DNA of 64,000 nucleotides from Actinomadura soli (GTDB lineage: Bacteria; Actinomycetota; Actinomycetes; Streptosporangiales; Streptosporangiaceae): assembly GCF_005889715.1 (NCBI RefSeq), contig NZ_VCKW01000004.1:1-64000 (forward strand), read 5' to 3'. Positions 29,740 to 39,377 of the stretch are shown here, one piece after another. The position numbers and the translations under genes were made by a program. The notes beneath the pieces were generated by a model. The model was not told the DNA's origin. It worked only from the letters and a program-made list of their open reading frames with translations, and ran no database searches. Position 1 is the first letter of the stretch, and each line of letters opens with the position of its first letter.

Positions 29740-30891
29740 ATGAACGCCAATGATTCGAATGGACGGAACTTCGTCGCCCCTCCGGACGGCGCGGGACGCG
29801 GGGCGGCGGCCGGCCCCCGGGTCCACTTCCCGCCCCCGGCCGCGGCCGCGTCCGGAGCGGCGGCGGTCTCCGGCGCGGTCCTGGACGTCCGGGACGAGAT
29901 CGGCGCGGCCATCCAGCGCCAGGTCGCGGACCAGGCCGTCTCCCCGTACGCGCAGACGTTCGAGGGTTCCGGGAACGTCCAGGGCGTGGCGATCGGGCTG
30001 GGCGACGCCGTCGGCGGCACCGGCACAGGCACCGGTGGCGGCACCGTGCCCGGGGCGCCGGTCCTCACCGTGTACGTCGCGGAACAGGCCGCCGCCGACG
30101 AGGTGCGGGCGGCTGTCGTCGACGGCCTGGACGTCCGCGCCGCGGCCGACCTGCCGATGCGGGTCGTCACGAGCGGGGTCATCGACGCGCTGTCGAACCG
30201 GGCGCGGGTGCGGCCCGCGCCCGGCGGGTTCTCGATCGGGCACTACCGGGTGACGGCCGGGACGCTCGGCTGCCTGGCGACCGGCCGCGAGCAGACCCGC
30301 GACGACATGCTCCTCTGCCTGAGCAACAACCACGTCATCGCCGACACCAACCGCGGCGCGGCCGGGGACTGCATCTGCCAGCCGGGGCCCGCCGACTGCG
30401 GGACCTGCCCGGACGACCAGATCGCCGCGCTCGAACGGTTCGTCCCGCTCGACTTCACCGGCGGCGTGAACCTCGTCGACTGCGCCACCGGCTGGTGCTG
30501 GCCCGATCTCGTCCGGCCCGAGATCGGCTACCAGACCAGCGAGGGCGTCTTTCTCTTCCGCATCGGGTCGGAGATCGAGACGCCGGCGCTCGGCATGGTC
30601 GTCGGGAAGTCCGGCCGGACCACGCAGCTCACAAAGGGCCTGGTCACGGGCGTGCGCTGGTCCGGTAAGGTGAACTACGGGGACGCCGGGCAGGCGTTCT
30701 TCGCCGACCAGGTCGCCATCGAGAGCCTCGGCGACGGGCCGTTCAGCGCGGGCGGCGACTCCGGGTCCTGCGTCTGGACCTGGGACGACCAGGAGCCCGT
30801 CGGGCTGCTGTTCGCCGGCTCACCGGCCCTCACGCTCGCCAACCCGATGGCCCTCGTCGCGTACGCGCTGGACATCGACCTCGTCACCTGA
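29740..30891 (+). CDS. Trypsin-like serine protease without signal peptide
   Basis: A 383-aa protein. The ATG at 29740 follows AAGGAG. An Ala/Pro-rich N-terminus is followed by a small alpha/beta N-domain (about 76-150; NVQGVAIGLG, VLTVYVAEQ, GVIDAL). The chymotrypsin-fold domain has catalytic His198 (LSNNHVIAD), probable Asp247 (NLVDCATG) and Ser341 (SAGGDSGSCVW). Cys211, Cys213, Cys220 and Cys223 cluster in an insertion that could bind metal or form disulfides. The layout recalls cytoplasmic NAL1-like bacterial trypsins rather than secreted ones. Its targets are unknown; the flanking small genes may regulate it. Confidence 0.87.
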   Translation: MNANDSNGRNFVAPPDGAGRGAAAGPRVHFPPPAAAASGAAAVSGAVLDVRDEIGAAIQRQVADQAVSPYAQTFEGSGNVQGVAIGLGDAVGGTGTGTGGGTVPGAPVLTVYVAEQAAADEVRAAVVDGLDVRAAADLPMRVVTSGVIDALSNRARVRPAPGGFSIGHYRVTAGTLGCLATGREQTRDDMLLCLSNNHVIADTNRGAAGDCICQPGPADCGTCPDDQIAALERFVPLDFTGGVNLVDCATGWCWPDLVRPEIGYQTSEGVFLFRIGSEIETPALGMVVGKSGRTTQLTKGLVTGVRWSGKVNYGDAGQAFFADQVAIESLGDGPFSAGGDSGSCVWTWDDQEPVGLLFAGSPALTLANPMALVAYALDIDLVT

Positions 30892-30915
30892 GCACCGGGC
30901 CCGGGGGGAGAGCCC

Positions 30916-31218
30916 ATGAAGGATCGAGAACCGCGCAGGTTCCGCAGCCCGCAGGGCTCCCCACCGGCGACGGCGGCGGTGCCGTTCGACCCGCCGCCGT
31001 CCGCCCCGGCCTCCCCCGTCGACGACGCGATCTCCCGGCATCGGGCGCGGATCCTCGCGATCGACGGTGTCACGGCGCTCGACCACGCCCGCCGCGAGGA
31101 CGGGACGGACGTCATCCGCGTCCACGTCACGAGCGAGCCCGCGGCGCGGAACGTCCCCGAGGAGCTGGACGGCCACCCCGTGGTCACCGTCGTCACGGGG
31201 ACCTACGAGGCGTACTGA
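30916..31218 (+). CDS. Small protein resembling the protease N-domain
   Basis: A 100-aa protein, ATG after GGGGGGAG, 24 bp after the protease stop. After a Pro-rich start, residues 36-100 (ILAIDGVTALDHARREDG, VIRVHVTSEP, NVPEELDGHPVVTVVTG) have the strand order seen in the protease N-domain (NVQGVAIGLG, VLTVYVAEQ, DLPMRVVTSG). I infer a stand-alone copy of that domain, perhaps a trans-acting inhibitor or chaperone. Confidence 0.7.
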   Translation: MKDREPRRFRSPQGSPPATAAVPFDPPPSAPASPVDDAISRHRARILAIDGVTALDHARREDGTDVIRVHVTSEPAARNVPEELDGHPVVTVVTGTYEAY

Positions 31219-31245
31219 CCGTCCGGCCTCGTTTCCAGCCGGTCC

Positions 31246-31962
31246 CTAGTCGGCGCTGGCGACCGTGAGGGAGCGGAGGCGGAAGGCCGCCAGGAACGTC
31301 GCCACGGCCGTGACCGCCGCCAGCAGCGAGATCGCCACGGTCAGGTTGACGGTCGACTCGACCGGAGACGCGCTGGTGAGCGCGTCCGTGACCGACAGCG
31401 ACCACTGCTGGATGGACGCCGACTTGGCGCCCGGCGCGAAGCTGCCGAGCAGCGACTCCCACACCAGCGCGTACAGGAGTCCGATCGTGGCGGCGTTGCG
31501 GCTGGCGACCCCGAGCGCGACGAACACCGCGCTGTAGGCGACGCCGCCGACCAGGACGCCGACGGTGAACGCGGGCGTGACCTCCGCGGTCGTGCCGACC
31601 AGCACCAGCCCGGCGAGCAGCGTCGGGACGACCGCGAACACCGTCACCAGGATGATCGCGACGGCCAGCTTGGTCAGCACGATCACCTCGCGCGGGATCG
31701 GCTTCGTCAGCACGTACATGATCTGGCCGTCGTCGATCTCCGGCCCGATCACGCCCGTGCCGGCGATCAGCGCGAGCAGCGGCAGCAGCGTCGCGAGACC
31801 GAACTGCTGCAGGACGTTCGAGGAGACGTCCAGGTCGTTGTTGCCGGTCGCGCGCAGGATGGCCGCCAGGACGAGCAGGATCAGCGGCAGTCCCAGCAGG
31901 AGCAGCGCACGCTTGCGGCCGAGCATCGACCGGAACGTGATCATCGCGATCGTGGAGTTCAT
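31246..31962 (-). CDS. ABC-2 type exporter permease
   Basis: A 238-aa membrane protein with about six spans (ALLLLGLPLILLVLAAIL first) and GPEIDDGQIMYVLTKPIPR, the ABC-2 hallmark after span 2. ATG at 31962 overlaps the ATPase stop (ATGA). Cargo unknown. Confidence 0.9.
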   Translation of the reverse strand: MNSTIAMITFRSMLGRKRALLLLGLPLILLVLAAILRATGNNDLDVSSNVLQQFGLATLLPLLALIAGTGVIGPEIDDGQIMYVLTKPIPREVIVLTKLAVAIILVTVFAVVPTLLAGLVLVGTTAEVTPAFTVGVLVGGVAYSAVFVALGVASRNAATIGLLYALVWESLLGSFAPGAKSASIQQWSLSVTDALTSASPVESTVNLTVAISLLAAVTAVATFLAAFRLRSLTVASAD

Positions 31963-32870
31963 CGGGCCACCAGGTAGGAGAAGACGCTTTCCAGGGACTC
32001 GTCCGCCGGGGAGACCTCCCACAGCCGCACGTCGGCGTCGCGGGAGACCTGCGGCAGCAGCCAGGTGAAGCGCTGGAAGTCGACGGCCTCGATCTGCAGG
32101 CCCTTCTCGGTGAGCTGGACGCTGCGGGCCGAGCCGTCCGCGATGAGCGCGGCGGCGAGCCGCCGGTCGTCGGACGAGCGGACGAGGAAGATGTGCGGCC
32201 GGTCGGTCATCAGCCGCCGGATCTTGCGGAAGTCGCCGGACGCGGCGTGCCGCCCCGCGACGATCACCTCGATATGGGTGGCGAGCCGCTCGACCTCCTC
32301 CAGGATGTGGGAGGAGAACAGGATCGTGCGGCCCTCGTCGGCCATCCGGCGGATGAGGTCCATGAGCTGGAGCCGCTGCCGCGGGTCCATGCCGTTGAAC
32401 GGCTCGTCCAGCAGCAGGACGGGCGGGTCGTGCACCAGCGCGGACGCCATCTTGATCCGCTGCTTCATGCCCTTGGAGTAGTTGCCGATCTGCCGGTCGG
32501 CGGCGTAGTCCATCTCGACCAGGCCGATGGCGCGGCGCGCGGCGGCGGCCGGGTCGGGCAGCTTGTGCAGCTTCGCCATCGCGCCGATGAACTGCTCGCC
32601 GGTGAGGAAGTCGTAGGCCGCCTCCCGCTCCGGGACGAGGCCGAGATGGCGGTAGACGTCCGGGTTCTGCCAGAGCGGCGTCCCGTCCAGCGTGACGGAC
32701 CCGGACGACGCCTGGAGGAACCCGCCCATCATGTGGATGAGCGTCGACTTCCCCGCGCCGTTCGGCCCGAGGAGCCCCGTGACGCCCGGCCCGACCTTCA
32801 TCGACACGCCGTTGACGGCGACGACGTTGCCGTACCAGCGAGACACCTTGTCGAGAATCAGCTCAGTCAT
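31959..32870 (-). CDS. ABC exporter ATP-binding protein
   Basis: A 303-aa ATPase: Walker A GPNGAGKST, signature YSKGMKQR, Walker B VLLLDEP, switch HIL. ATG at 32870 with GAGGGAG upstream; an in-frame extension is not used because it crosses the intercistronic hairpin. Partner of the permease it overlaps. Confidence 0.93.
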   Translation of the reverse strand: MTELILDKVSRWYGNVVAVNGVSMKVGPGVTGLLGPNGAGKSTLIHMMGGFLQASSGSVTLDGTPLWQNPDVYRHLGLVPEREAAYDFLTGEQFIGAMAKLHKLPDPAAAARRAIGLVEMDYAADRQIGNYSKGMKQRIKMASALVHDPPVLLLDEPFNGMDPRQRLQLMDLIRRMADEGRTILFSSHILEEVERLATHIEVIVAGRHAASGDFRKIRRLMTDRPHIFLVRSSDDRRLAAALIADGSARSVQLTEKGLQIEAVDFQRFTWLLPQVSRDADVRLWEVSPADESLESVFSYLVAR

Positions 32871-32883
32871 GCTGTGCTCCCTC

Positions 32884-32903
32884 GTGGGGGGACGACCCCC
32901 CAC
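32884..32903. other. Intercistronic hairpin between two exporter pairs
   Basis: A perfect 8-bp GC stem, GTGGGGGG (32884-32891) with CCCCCCAC (32896-32903), 4-nt loop, just upstream of the ATPase ribosome site on the minus strand. It might partly separate expression of the two pairs. Confidence 0.5.
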
Positions 32904-32922
32904 ACCCCCCGGTTCGCTCCGC

Positions 32923-33801
32923 TCATGACAAACCCGCCTTCCGGAACCGGCGGTAGAGGACCGCGATCGAGCCAAGGACGAGGACGGCGCACACCGCCAG
33001 CGCGACCACGCCGCCGGTGATGCCGGGCGCGATGCCCGGCGACGCCGAGTCGGCGCCGAGCAGCCGGACCTCGACGATGTCGACCAGGTTGAACGGCGCC
33101 AGCAGCCCTATCCAGCCCTGGAGGGTGAAGTTCGTCTCCGCCTCGGCGATGCCCTGGACGGCGCCCGCGACGGCGGTGGGGACCATGTAGGCGGCGATGA
33201 CCGCGGCGACGCCGAAGCCGCGCCGCGGCGTGAACGCCGCGACCACCATCCCGATCGCGGCGAGGACGAGCGCGTACAGCACGCAGCCGACGAGCGCGCC
33301 GAGGTACCTCAGGAGCTGCTCCCCCGAGTCGGGCGCCTTGGCGACCAGGCCGCCGACGTACAGGACGGTGACGGGCACCGCCATCAGCGCGAACAGCGCG
33401 GTCACCATCGCCCCGCCCTTGGCCAGGACGAAGTCGAGATGGCCGACCGGACGGGAGAAGTACAGCGGGATGACGTGGAAGCGCACCTCCCGCGAGGCCA
33501 GCACCGGCGCCTGCGTGGCCAGGAAGATCGCCACGATGACCTGCATCAGGTCCGCGTACTCGGAGTACGGGATCAGCGCGTCCTTCTCGTTGGTGAACGC
33601 GAACGCCGCGACCGACCCGGCGGCCGGCAGCAGCATGAGCGCGCCCAGCACGAACGGCATGATCTTCGCTCGCACGGGGCGGCCGAGGCCGAACGCCGCG
33701 CGCAGGTTGTGGACGTACAGGGACCGCAGCACGTAGGAGCGGCCGTTGCGGCGCCCGTCGTAGTGCCGGTACCCGATGTCGTGGATCGTGCTCGTGCTCA
33801 C
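32923..33801 (-). CDS. ABC exporter permease
   Basis: A 292-aa membrane protein with about six spans. The region REVRFHVIPLYFSRPVGH lies after span 2. It overlaps the next upstream ATPase stop by four bases (GTGA), so the two are coupled. Second exporter of the tandem; its Tyr/Arg-rich N-terminus (GYRHYDGRRNGRSYVLRSL) is typical of this ABC-2 subgroup. Confidence 0.9.
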   Translation of the reverse strand: MSTSTIHDIGYRHYDGRRNGRSYVLRSLYVHNLRAAFGLGRPVRAKIMPFVLGALMLLPAAGSVAAFAFTNEKDALIPYSEYADLMQVIVAIFLATQAPVLASREVRFHVIPLYFSRPVGHLDFVLAKGGAMVTALFALMAVPVTVLYVGGLVAKAPDSGEQLLRYLGALVGCVLYALVLAAIGMVVAAFTPRRGFGVAAVIAAYMVPTAVAGAVQGIAEAETNFTLQGWIGLLAPFNLVDIVEVRLLGADSASPGIAPGITGGVVALAVCAVLVLGSIAVLYRRFRKAGLS

Positions 33802-34760
33802 CGGGACACCTCCTGCGGCACGGTTCCGGCGGCCGGCGGCACACCCGGCGGCCCCGGCGGCTCGGGCCCGGTCTGGAAGACCTCCTCGATGTGGTGGCGG
33901 CGCTGCTCCATCCGGATCAGCCGCAGCCCGAGGTCGGCGACGCCGTCGCGGATCAGGTCGTAGGTCGTCTCGCCGGCGATGTCGACGACGAGGAACCGGC
34001 CCTCCGGGTGGACGGTGGCGCCCTGCTCGTGCAGGTGCTGCCCGAGCCGGTCGCGTCCCTCGTCCACCTCGACCGTCAGGACGCCGCTCGCGGTCGTGTA
34101 CGCCTCGACGGCCTGGGAGCGCAGCAGCTTCCCGCCGTCGATGATGACCACATGGTCACAGACCCGCTCAAGCTCGCCCAGCAGGTGGGACGTGACGAGG
34201 ACGCTGATCCCGAACTCGGCGCCGATCCGGCGGATGAGGTCGAGCATCTCGTCGCGTCCGGCCGGGTCGAGGCCGTTGGTGGGCTCGTCCAGGAAGACGA
34301 GCTTCGGGTCGTGGACGAGGGCCTGCGCGAGCTTCACCCGCTGGCGCATCCCGGTGGAGTAGCCGCCGATGGGGCGGTAGCGCTCCTCGTACAGGCCGAC
34401 GTGCCGGAGCGTGTCGGCGGCGCGTTCGCGGGCCGCGGTCGGCGGCAGCCCGCACATTCTGGCCATGTGGACGACGAACTCGGTCGCGGACACGTCGGGC
34501 GGCAGGCACTCGTACTCGGGCATGAACCCGACGCTCTCGCGGATCCGCAGGCCCTCGCGCGCGATGTCGAGGCCGAGCACGGTCGCGGTCCCGGAGGTCG
34601 GGGGCAGCAGCCCGAGCAGGATCTTGATGAGCGTCGACTTGCCGGCGCCGTTGGCGCCGACCAGCCCGACGACGCCCGGCTCGACGGCCACGGAGAGGTC
34701 GTCCAGGGCGGTCACCCGGGGGAACCTCATCGTCAGGCCCTGGGTGGCGATGATCGGCAT
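33798..34760 (-). CDS. ABC exporter ATP-binding protein
   Basis: A 320-aa ATPase: Walker A GANGAGKST, signature YSTGMRQR, Walker B LVFLDEP, switch TSHLL. A Pro/Gly-rich tail ends the protein. First gene of the four-gene, two-exporter run toward 31246. It is more divergent from the 31959 ATPase than a recent duplicate would be. Confidence 0.93.
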   Translation of the reverse strand: MPIIATQGLTMRFPRVTALDDLSVAVEPGVVGLVGANGAGKSTLIKILLGLLPPTSGTATVLGLDIAREGLRIRESVGFMPEYECLPPDVSATEFVVHMARMCGLPPTAARERAADTLRHVGLYEERYRPIGGYSTGMRQRVKLAQALVHDPKLVFLDEPTNGLDPAGRDEMLDLIRRIGAEFGISVLVTSHLLGELERVCDHVVIIDGGKLLRSQAVEAYTTASGVLTVEVDEGRDRLGQHLHEQGATVHPEGRFLVVDIAGETTYDLIRDGVADLGLRLIRMEQRRHHIEEVFQTGPEPPGPPGVPPAAGTVPQEVSR

Positions 34761-34846
34761 GGCTACGAACCTAGTGGCTGGCGGGTCGCGTCACGTCAGC
34801 CTAAAGAGCGATGTGCGTCAGCCTTTCGGCCAAACTCCGGATCGAC

Positions 34847-35809
34847 CTAAGTTCGTCCGCGGGCGGCCTTTCTGTCCTGCCCGCGCAGGACGGCGGCCCA
34901 CAGCGCCCGCTGGACGAGCAGCGTCAGCGCCCCCGCGATGATCATGCCGGCGAAGTTGACGGCGAGCTGCAGCAGCGAACCGGTGATCTCGCTGCCGTGC
35001 CGCAGCGCCATCGCGACCGCGAGGTTCCCGGCGGCGGGCACGGTGGTGACGGAGATGAACACCCCGACCAGCGCCGACGACTTGCCCGCCGTGAGCGACA
35101 GCACCCCGGCCGCCCCGGCGAGCAGCGCGACGATGAAGGACCAGCGGTCCGGGCTGTAGATGAACGCGGTGAGCGGGCGCTCGTCGGGCAGCCGGTCCAG
35201 CTCGATCACGCCGATCCACCGGCTGACCAGCGCGCAGACATAGGTGATCACGATCGCGACGGCGAACCCGACGGCCAGCGCCCGCACCGCGTGCGCGATC
35301 CGCCACGGCTGGAACCGGACGATCCCGTAGCAGATCGCCGCGACGGCGGCGAACTCCGGCCCGAGCACCATCGCGCCGACCACCAGGATCGGCGAGTCGA
35401 TCAGCGCCGCGATCCCGGCCAGCTGCGTCGCGAGCGCGAGGAACGCGACGAACGACCAGGTGAGGGCCGTCCCCTCGCTGACCTGCCGGTCGAGTTCCTC
35501 CCAGACGACGGCGTCGTCGCCGTGGCCGGGGGCACGTTCCATCGCCTCCTCGGCCTTGTCCGAGAGCGTCAGGTCGACCTTGTCGAGCGCGATGGACCCG
35601 TCCCGGTCGACGCCGAGGGCGCGCAGCGCGTCCAGGATCTCGTTGGCGGACTCGCGGGCGATGTCGCTGGTCACCAGGTCGCCGCGCGGGGACCTGGCGG
35701 CGCCGGGGAGGACGACGACGTTGGTGGCTCCGGCGCAGTCCGCCAGCGCCTCGCAGACCGCGTCGGTCCGGTCGGCCGGGACGATCGCTCTGAGATGCAG
35801 CACAGGCAC
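34847..35809 (-). CDS. DUF389 membrane protein
   Basis: A 320-aa protein. A soluble N-terminal half is followed by about six spans carrying the family core (SPILVVGAMVLGPEFAA, GVFISVTTVPAAGNLAVA). DUF389 proteins are widespread membrane proteins of unknown function. Confidence 0.88.
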   Translation of the reverse strand: MPVLHLRAIVPADRTDAVCEALADCAGATNVVVLPGAARSPRGDLVTSDIARESANEILDALRALGVDRDGSIALDKVDLTLSDKAEEAMERAPGHGDDAVVWEELDRQVSEGTALTWSFVAFLALATQLAGIAALIDSPILVVGAMVLGPEFAAVAAICYGIVRFQPWRIAHAVRALAVGFAVAIVITYVCALVSRWIGVIELDRLPDERPLTAFIYSPDRWSFIVALLAGAAGVLSLTAGKSSALVGVFISVTTVPAAGNLAVAMALRHGSEITGSLLQLAVNFAGMIIAGALTLLVQRALWAAVLRGQDRKAARGRT

Positions 35810-35912
35810 ATGCTGCCGTAAATCCCGGACCCGGCGTCACCGGGGGCGGCAACCCGTACGGTTTGATCGCCCCTTATGGGTAAAAACGAGGAAAAACCAG
35901 GATGGTGAGGTC

Positions 35913-36608
35913 ATGACGCGGGTGGCCGGACGGACGGCACTGGCGTGCCTCGCGCTCGCCGTGCCACTGGCGACAACGGCCTGCGACGCCGAGGTCGGCC
36001 TCTCGGAGCCCGGCTCGTCGTCGACGTCGTCGAGCGGCGGCCGACCCGGGTCCGGGCCCGGCTCGGGCGACGAGGCACGGGCCCGCCGAGACCTGTCCGG
36101 GCTGCGGGTCGCGGCCGAGCGCGACGGCGGCGGCTACGAGCGCGGCAAGTTCGGGACGCGCTGGAAGGACGTCGACCGCAACGGCTGCGACCAGCGCAAC
36201 GACGTCCTCGCCCGCGACCTGACGGCGGTCGAGAGGAAGGGCCGGTGCGTCGTCCTGTCCGGCCGCCTCAGCGACCCCTACAGCGGCAAGGAGATCGCGT
36301 TCGCCAAGCGGGACGCGGCCGAGGTGCAGATCGATCACGTCTACCCGCTCGCGCTCGCCTGGCGGATGGGCGCGTCCCGCTGGAGCGAGGACCGGCGCGA
36401 GCGGTTCGCCAACGACCACGGCAACCTGCTGGCCGTGTGGGGCGTCCCGAACCGGCAGAAGAGCGACTCCGGACCCGGCGAATGGAAGCCGCGGAAGGCG
36501 TTCCAGTGCACCTACGGCGTCACCTACATCGCCGTCGCGAAGGAATACTCACTCCCCATAACCCGCGCCGACCACGACGCCCTCCAGACCTTCCTCGGAA
36601 GGTGCTAG
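35913..36608 (+). CDS. HNH-endonuclease-fold lipoprotein (DUF1524 / GmrSD C-terminal type)
   Basis: A 231-aa protein. The N-terminus is a lipoprotein signal ([16 protein letters not shown], Cys about 24). The catalytic domain (about 75-230) has the HNH-type core [12 protein letters not shown], then [11 protein letters not shown] and [12 protein letters not shown]. Such exported HNH proteins are common in actinomycetes. Start ATG at 35913 chosen because it begins the signal peptide. Tail-to-tail with glmM. Confidence 0.88.
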   Translation: MTRVAGRTALACLALAVPLATTACDAEVGLSEPGSSSTSSSGGRPGSGPGSGDEARARRDLSGLRVAAERDGGGYERGKFGTRWKDVDRNGCDQRNDVLARDLTAVERKGRCVVLSGRLSDPYSGKEIAFAKRDAAEVQIDHVYPLALAWRMGASRWSEDRRERFANDHGNLLAVWGVPNRQKSDSGPGEWKPRKAFQCTYGVTYIAVAKEYSLPITRADHDALQTFLGRC

Positions 36609-37948
36609 CCCAGCGTGGTCTTGACCACGCCCGCCAAGTGCTCGGCGACGGACTGGGCCTGGGACTCCGACGCCGCCTCCACCATCACGCGGACCATCGG
36701 CTCGGTGCCGCTCGGCCGGATCAGGACGCGTCCGGTCTCACCGAGGTCGGCCTCCGCGGCCGCGACGGCCGTGGCCAGCTCCGGGGACGTCTTCGCGCGG
36801 TTCTTGTCGACGTCCTTGACGTTGATGAGCACCTGCGGCAGCCGCGTCATCACCTTCGTCAGCTCGTCCAGGGGCCGGCCGCGGCGGATCATCGCGGCGA
36901 GCAGGTGCAGGCCCGTCAGCACACCGTCGCCGGTCGTCGCGTGATCCAGCATGATCACGTGGCCGGACTGCTCGCCGCCGAAGCCGAACCCGCCCTCCTT
37001 CATCGCCTCCAGGACGTACCGGTCCCCGACCGCGGTCTCCACCACGGTGATCCCGGCCTCGCGCATCGCGAGCTTGAACCCGAGGTTCGACATCACGGTC
37101 GCGACGACGGTGTCGGCGGCGAGGGCGCCCGCCTCCCGCAGGTCCAGCGCCAGGATCGCCATGATCTGGTCGCCGTCCACGATCTCGCCGGACGCGGTCA
37201 CGGCGAGGCAGCGGTCGGCGTCGCCGTCGTTGGCGATGCCCACGTCCGCGCCGTGCTCCCGGACGGCCTGCTGCAGCGCCTCCAGGTGCGTGGAACCGCA
37301 GCCCGAGTTGATGTTCAGCCCGTCCGGCGCCGTCCCGATCGTGATCACTTCGGCGCCGGCGCGGCGCAGCGCCTCGGGTGCCACGTCGCTGGACGCGCCG
37401 TTCGCGCAGTCGACCACGACGCGCAGGCCGTCCAGCGACACCGGGACGGTCGACAGCAGGTGCGCGACGTACTGCTCGACCGCGCCGTGCGCCTCGCGGA
37501 CGCGCCCGACCCCGGCGCCCGTCGGCGGGTCCCAGACCTCGCCGAGCCGCGCCTCGATGCGGTCTTCGAGCTCGTCGGGGAGCTTGTGGCCGCTGCGGTC
37601 GAAGAACTTGATCCCGTTGTCCGGTGCCGGGTTGTGCGACGCCGACAGCATCACGCCGAGGTCGGCGTCCAGCTGGTGCGTCAGGTGCGCGACGGCGGGC
37701 GTCGGCAGGACACCGAGGCGCAGCACGTCCACGCCGGAGCTCGCGAGGCCCGCCACGACGGCCGCCTCCAGGAACTCGCCGGACGCCCGCGGATCGCGCC
37801 CGACCACCGCCAGTGGCCGATGCCCCTTGAACTCGCCCTGCTCGCCCAGCACCCGCGCCGCCGCGACGGACAGGTCCATGACGAGCGGGGCGGTCAGATC
37901 GCGGTTGGCGAGCCCACGCACACCGTCAGTCCCGAAAAGACGAGCCAC
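36605..37948 (-). CDS. glmM: Phosphoglucosamine mutase
   Basis: A 447-aa enzyme converting glucosamine-6-phosphate to glucosamine-1-phosphate for peptidoglycan. The phosphoserine is Ser104 in [11 protein letters not shown], the metal site is GDADRCLAV, and the C-terminal phosphate loop is [11 protein letters not shown]. Downstream of rplM-rpsI, as in other actinobacteria, across a 376-bp gap. Confidence 0.97.
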   Translation of the reverse strand: MARLFGTDGVRGLANRDLTAPLVMDLSVAAARVLGEQGEFKGHRPLAVVGRDPRASGEFLEAAVVAGLASSGVDVLRLGVLPTPAVAHLTHQLDADLGVMLSASHNPAPDNGIKFFDRSGHKLPDELEDRIEARLGEVWDPPTGAGVGRVREAHGAVEQYVAHLLSTVPVSLDGLRVVVDCANGASSDVAPEALRRAGAEVITIGTAPDGLNINSGCGSTHLEALQQAVREHGADVGIANDGDADRCLAVTASGEIVDGDQIMAILALDLREAGALAADTVVATVMSNLGFKLAMREAGITVVETAVGDRYVLEAMKEGGFGFGGEQSGHVIMLDHATTGDGVLTGLHLLAAMIRRGRPLDELTKVMTRLPQVLINVKDVDKNRAKTSPELATAVAAAEADLGETGRVLIRPSGTEPMVRVMVEAASESQAQSVAEHLAGVVKTTLG

Positions 37949-38324
37949 AGTTCAACTCCCGAAAAGACGAAAGACCGCGCGGACGGGAGCCCGGGGCTCG
38001 CGCCCCGGCCCGCTCCGCGCGGTCAAATCTAGTGGTCACCGCCCCTGCGAACCCCCAACAACCGGCGTAGACCGTCCACAGCAGCGTCTGGACGCCCCAG
38101 ACCCCACCCCTCGGACAAGACCTGAGCCGGGGCCACGGGTCGTGCGGCCGGAGGGCGCCCGGCGCCCGGAGGTCGCACGGCCCGACGACGCAGGCGACCG
38201 CAGCGACGCCACGCACGCCCGCAACGGGTACGACAGACCGCAACGGCGGCGTGAGGATCGCCTGCGTCGCAACGGGGGTTCCAGGGGGTCGCCCCCCTGG
38301 GTAGACACAGCCCCCTGGGCAAAC
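37949..38324. other. Gap between rpsI and glmM
   Basis: About 376 bp with no gene. It contains several GC-rich palindromes, including the hairpin listed at 38281-38300 and another near 37987-38016. One may end rplM-rpsI transcription and another site start glmM. Confidence 0.5.
38281..38300 (-). terminator. Possible terminator after rpsI
   Basis: Stem CCAGGGGG (38281-38288) with CCCCCTGG (38293-38300), 4-nt loop, 24 bp after the rpsI stop. No T-run follows, so it may only attenuate. Confidence 0.5.
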
Positions 38325-38828
38325 TCAGCGCTTGCTGTACTGCGGGGCCTTGCGGGCCTTCTTGAGACCGGCCTTCTTGCGCTCCGGCACCCGCGCGTCA
38401 CGGGTGAGGAAGCCGGCCTTCTTCAGCGCCGGACGGTGCTCGATGTTGCCGAACTGCAGCGCGCGGGAGATGCCGAGGCGCAGCGCGCCGGCCTGCCCGG
38501 TGGTGCCGCCGCCGTTCACGCGCGCGAGCACGTCGAACTGGCCCTCCAGGCCCAGCAGCACGAACGGCTCGTTCACGATCTGCTGGTGGACCTTGTTCGG
38601 GAAGTACTGGTCCAGGGTGCGGCCGTTGATCTTCCACTGGCCGCTGCCGGGGACGATGCGGACCCGCGCGATGGCCTGCTTGCGGCGGCCGGTGCCGGCC
38701 GCGGGGCCCGTCGCGATGGGCTGGCCGAGCAGGCTCTCGCCCGCGGCCTCGGGGGTCTCGGTGCTGTACTCGGACGGCGCGTCCTCGTACGAGTCGGCCT
38801 CGGCGGCCGGCTCGGTGATCTCGTCCAC
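38325..38828 (-). CDS. rpsI: 30S ribosomal protein S9
   Basis: A 167-aa small-subunit protein. The S9 domain begins [12 protein letters not shown] (about 46) and ends in the basic tail [12 protein letters not shown] that reaches the P-site tRNA. About 38 extra acidic residues precede the domain. GTG at 38828 follows AAGGAG; a longer frame upstream lacks a site. Downstream of rplM. Confidence 0.96.
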   Translation of the reverse strand: MDEITEPAAEADSYEDAPSEYSTETPEAAGESLLGQPIATGPAAGTGRRKQAIARVRIVPGSGQWKINGRTLDQYFPNKVHQQIVNEPFVLLGLEGQFDVLARVNGGGTTGQAGALRLGISRALQFGNIEHRPALKKAGFLTRDARVPERKKAGLKKARKAPQYSKR

Positions 38829-38924
38829 GGTTCTCCTTGGGTGTTCTAGCCAGGGCGGCGGGCCCGTGTCACGGGTGCCCCGGCGGCCGCTTCTCCGGAT
38901 GCGCACGCGTCGCGTGCGCGGGTG

Positions 38925-39377
38925 TCACTTCTTGATCTGGCTGATCTGGGTGATCTCGAACGGGACCGGCTTCTGCGCCTGGTGCGGGTGGTCCGGCCCG
39001 GCGTAGACCTTCACCTTGCCGAACATCTTCCGGCCGAGGGTGTTCTTGGGCAGCATGCCCTTGATCGCCTTCTCGACGGCCCGCTCGGGGTGCTTGGCCA
39101 GCAGGTCGGCGTAGGTCACCGAGCGCAGGCCGCCCGGGTAACCGGAGTGCCGGTAGGCGCGCTTCTGCTCCAGCTTGTTGCCGGACAGCGCCACCTTCTC
39201 GGCGTTCACGATGACGACGAAGTCACCGGTGTCGAGGTGCGGCGCGTAGATCGGCTTGTGCTTACCCCGGAGCAGCTGCGCGACCTGACTGGCGAGACGG
39301 CCCAGGACGACATCGGTCGCGTCGATGACGTACCACTGACGCTGGACGTCAGCGGGCTTAGGGGTGTACGTGCGCAC
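38925..39377 (-). CDS. rplM: 50S ribosomal protein L13
   Basis: A 150-aa large-subunit assembly protein. [16 protein letters not shown] at the start and [18 protein letters not shown] near the C-terminus are diagnostic. GTG start. First gene of rplM-rpsI, under the promoter at 39624-39653 with a 246-nt leader. Confidence 0.96.
   Translation of the reverse strand: MRTYTPKPADVQRQWYVIDATDVVLGRLASQVAQLLRGKHKPIYAPHLDTGDFVVIVNAEKVALSGNKLEQKRAYRHSGYPGGLRSVTYADLLAKHPERAVEKAIKGMLPKNTLGRKMFGKVKVYAGPDHPHQAQKPVPFEITQISQIKK

Noticed and set aside
31246-34760. Two exporter pairs as a recent duplication
   Set aside because: The ATPases and permeases differ too much in sequence and length to be recent copies.
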